This document shows positions 63,107-64,000 of a stretch of 64,000 nt of DNA, piece by piece. Within the stretch, counting starts at the first letter, position 1. The number at the start of each line of letters is the position of its first letter. The position numbers were made by a program, and so were the translations under genes. This DNA comes from Halorubrum sp. Atlit-26R (GTDB lineage Archaea; Halobacteriota; Halobacteria; Halobacteriales; Haloferacaceae): contig NZ_QPLT01000002.1 in NCBI RefSeq assembly GCF_003666015.1, forward strand, positions 1-64,000. Reading direction: 5' to 3'. Below the pieces are notes generated by a model, which saw nothing but the letters and a program-made list of their open reading frames with translations, searched no databases and was not told the origin of the DNA.

Positions 63107-63709
63107 ATGACCCTCGACCAGTACCGGTCCGTGGCGGACCGCCTCCTCGGCCCGTGGGTGTCGGCGGCCGACAGGCTGGGCCTCTCGCCCGACCAGGTGA
63201 GCGTGATCGCCTTCCTCGTCGCCGTCGCGGCCGCGGGGGCCTTCGCCGTCGGGTCGTCGCCCCTCTACGCGGCCGGCGCGCTGCTCGTCCTCCTCAACGG
63301 CTGGCTCGACGTGGTCGACGGGGCGCTCGCGCGCCATCAGGAGGTCGCCTCCGACGGCGGCGACTTCCTCGACCACGTCCTCGACCGCTACGCCGACGTG
63401 GCGATCATCGCGGGATTCACGGCCGGCGTCGAGGCGTACGCGCTCGGCTTCGCCGCCGTCACGGGCGTCCTCCTCACCTCCTACCTCGGCACGCAGATCC
63501 AGGCGGTCGGGATCGGCCGCGAGTACGGCGGCCTCCTCGGCCGGGCCGACCGGCTCGCGCTCGCCGGGATCGTCGGCGTCGCCGCCGCGGTCTACTCTGC
63601 GCCGGTCGTCGCCGGGCTGAACGTCGTCGGCCTCCTGCTCGCGCTGTTCGCCGTCGTCGGCCACCTGACGGCGGTCCAGCGGTTCCTCGGCGCCTGGCGC
63701 GACCTGTGA
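63107..63709 (+). CDS. CDP-alcohol phosphatidyltransferase
   Basis: 200 aa, about six helices. The full signature D-G-x2-A-R-x8-G-x3-D-x3-D is present: DGALARHQ, then GGDFLDHVLDRYAD near residue 70-90. Transfers a phospholipid head group from a CDP-archaeol-type donor to an alcohol, probably inositol phosphate, glycerol phosphate or serine; the acceptor is not readable. TATATAT (63073-63079) lies about 30 nt before the ATG, and 26 bp separate it from the kinase gene. Confidence 0.92.
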   Translation: MTLDQYRSVADRLLGPWVSAADRLGLSPDQVSVIAFLVAVAAAGAFAVGSSPLYAAGALLVLLNGWLDVVDGALARHQEVASDGGDFLDHVLDRYADVAIIAGFTAGVEAYALGFAAVTGVLLTSYLGTQIQAVGIGREYGGLLGRADRLALAGIVGVAAAVYSAPVVAGLNVVGLLLALFAVVGHLTAVQRFLGAWRDL

Positions 63710-63724
63710 CTCCCCGCGCGGTCA

Positions 63725-64000
63725 CTATTTAAATGGTGTGTCGGTCGAAGCGCTCGGCGCGCTCGCTCCGCCCGTTTTATCCACCCGGTTCGACCCGATT
63801 CCCACGCCCTCGTCGACCGCCGTCTCCGCGTCGCCCATCCCCAAGTACGCCTCCTCCAGCTCCGCCAGTCGGCCGTTCACCGCCTCGCTCTGGTTGTGCG
63901 TCGGGGCGGCGCGAACCCGGACGAGGTCGTACTCGTGTCGGTCGGCGAGCCCGTTCCACGCCCGGAACGCGCCGACGGTCAGGGTGTGCGTCTGCGGGCA
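63725..64000 (-). CDS. Uncharacterised protein, C-terminal 91 residues
   Basis: Open frame running in from the window edge to TAG at 63725. The fragment reads CPQTHTLTVGAFRAWNGLAD, then RHEYDLVRVRAAPTHNQSEA, VNGRLAELEEAYLGMGDAET and a Ser/Thr/Gly-rich end SAPSASTDTPFK. Helical, acidic, clearly protein-like (codon use and acidic character). I do not recognise the family. The N-terminus is outside the window. Convergent with the phosphatidyltransferase, 15 bp apart. Confidence 0.65.
   Translation of the reverse strand, partial: CPQTHTLTVGAFRAWNGLADRHEYDLVRVRAAPTHNQSEAVNGRLAELEEAYLGMGDAETAVDEGVGIGSNRVDKTGGASAPSASTDTPFK

Overview
The window is GC-rich archaeal DNA from a halophilic archaeon (class Halobacteria); the style is closest to Halorubrum-type genomes, though the genus is a guess. 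Evidence: very acidic proteins, Tat-type lipoprotein signals, mostly leaderless starts with an AT-rich TATA-like box 25-33 nt upstream, and archaea-specific genes (L44e, S27e, aIF2-alpha, Nop10, archaeosine synthase, a geranylgeranyl reductase for archaeal lipids, a split methylmalonyl-CoA mutase). It reads as chromosomal housekeeping sequence. I see no rRNA, tRNA, CRISPR array or prophage.

Layout. 1-0.25 kb: the start of an IS6-type transposase and the 3' remnant of a repeated element. 0.27-4.3 kb: halocyanin, a DUF2249-cupin protein, an MhqD/MhqO-like hydrolase-dioxygenase pair and small proteins. 4.3-8.8 kb: MenD (menaquinone), a BsuPI-domain protein, DUF2797 and UPF0126/TRIC membrane proteins. 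8.8-13 kb: a three-gene ABC exporter in which one permease is fused to a PrsW-like intramembrane protease. 13-16 kb: DUF21, SRPBCC, VOC, DoxX and a divergent HxlR regulator. 16.6-24.5 kb: acylphosphatase, phosphohexomutase and a complete BMP-type nucleoside ABC importer. 24.5-27.3 kb: HTH-ferredoxin, geranylgeranyl reductase and Rieske protein. 27.9-41.7 kb: M20 hydrolase, FMN-barrel protein, ArcS, UspA, MATE, EamA, sensor kinase, UbiA, double VOC and a REC-PAS-GAF kinase. 41.8-45.8 kb: thiolase/DUF35, then the conserved L44e-S27e-aIF2alpha-Nop10-PAC2 cluster. 45.9-53.5 kb: cyclase, S9 peptidase, methylmalonyl-CoA epimerase, FNT transporter, mutase and O-methyltransferase. 53.5-64 kb: a second REC-PAS kinase, OsmC, MBL hydrolase, zinc-ribbon membrane protein, FAH-family hydrolase, HflX, HisC, Fap7-type kinase, CDP-alcohol phosphatidyltransferase and a truncated gene at the edge.

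The most unusual content is non-coding. Three full copies (about 16.0-16.5, 27.3-27.86 and 49.5-50.0 kb, the last inverted) and one 3' remnant (126-222) of a roughly 500-bp element fill the only large gene-free gaps. Each full copy has AT-rich TATA-like boxes, then AAGCCCCAG, a long closing stem whose two strands lie 56 to 139 nt apart, a C-rich internal loop repeated on both sides, a second hairpin-rich domain, and a common 3' end GCGCCACCGC followed by TTTATAA. Stem positions that differ between copies change on both strands so that pairing is kept. This points to selection on a folded RNA (or DNA) rather than on protein. I cannot name a known family for it.
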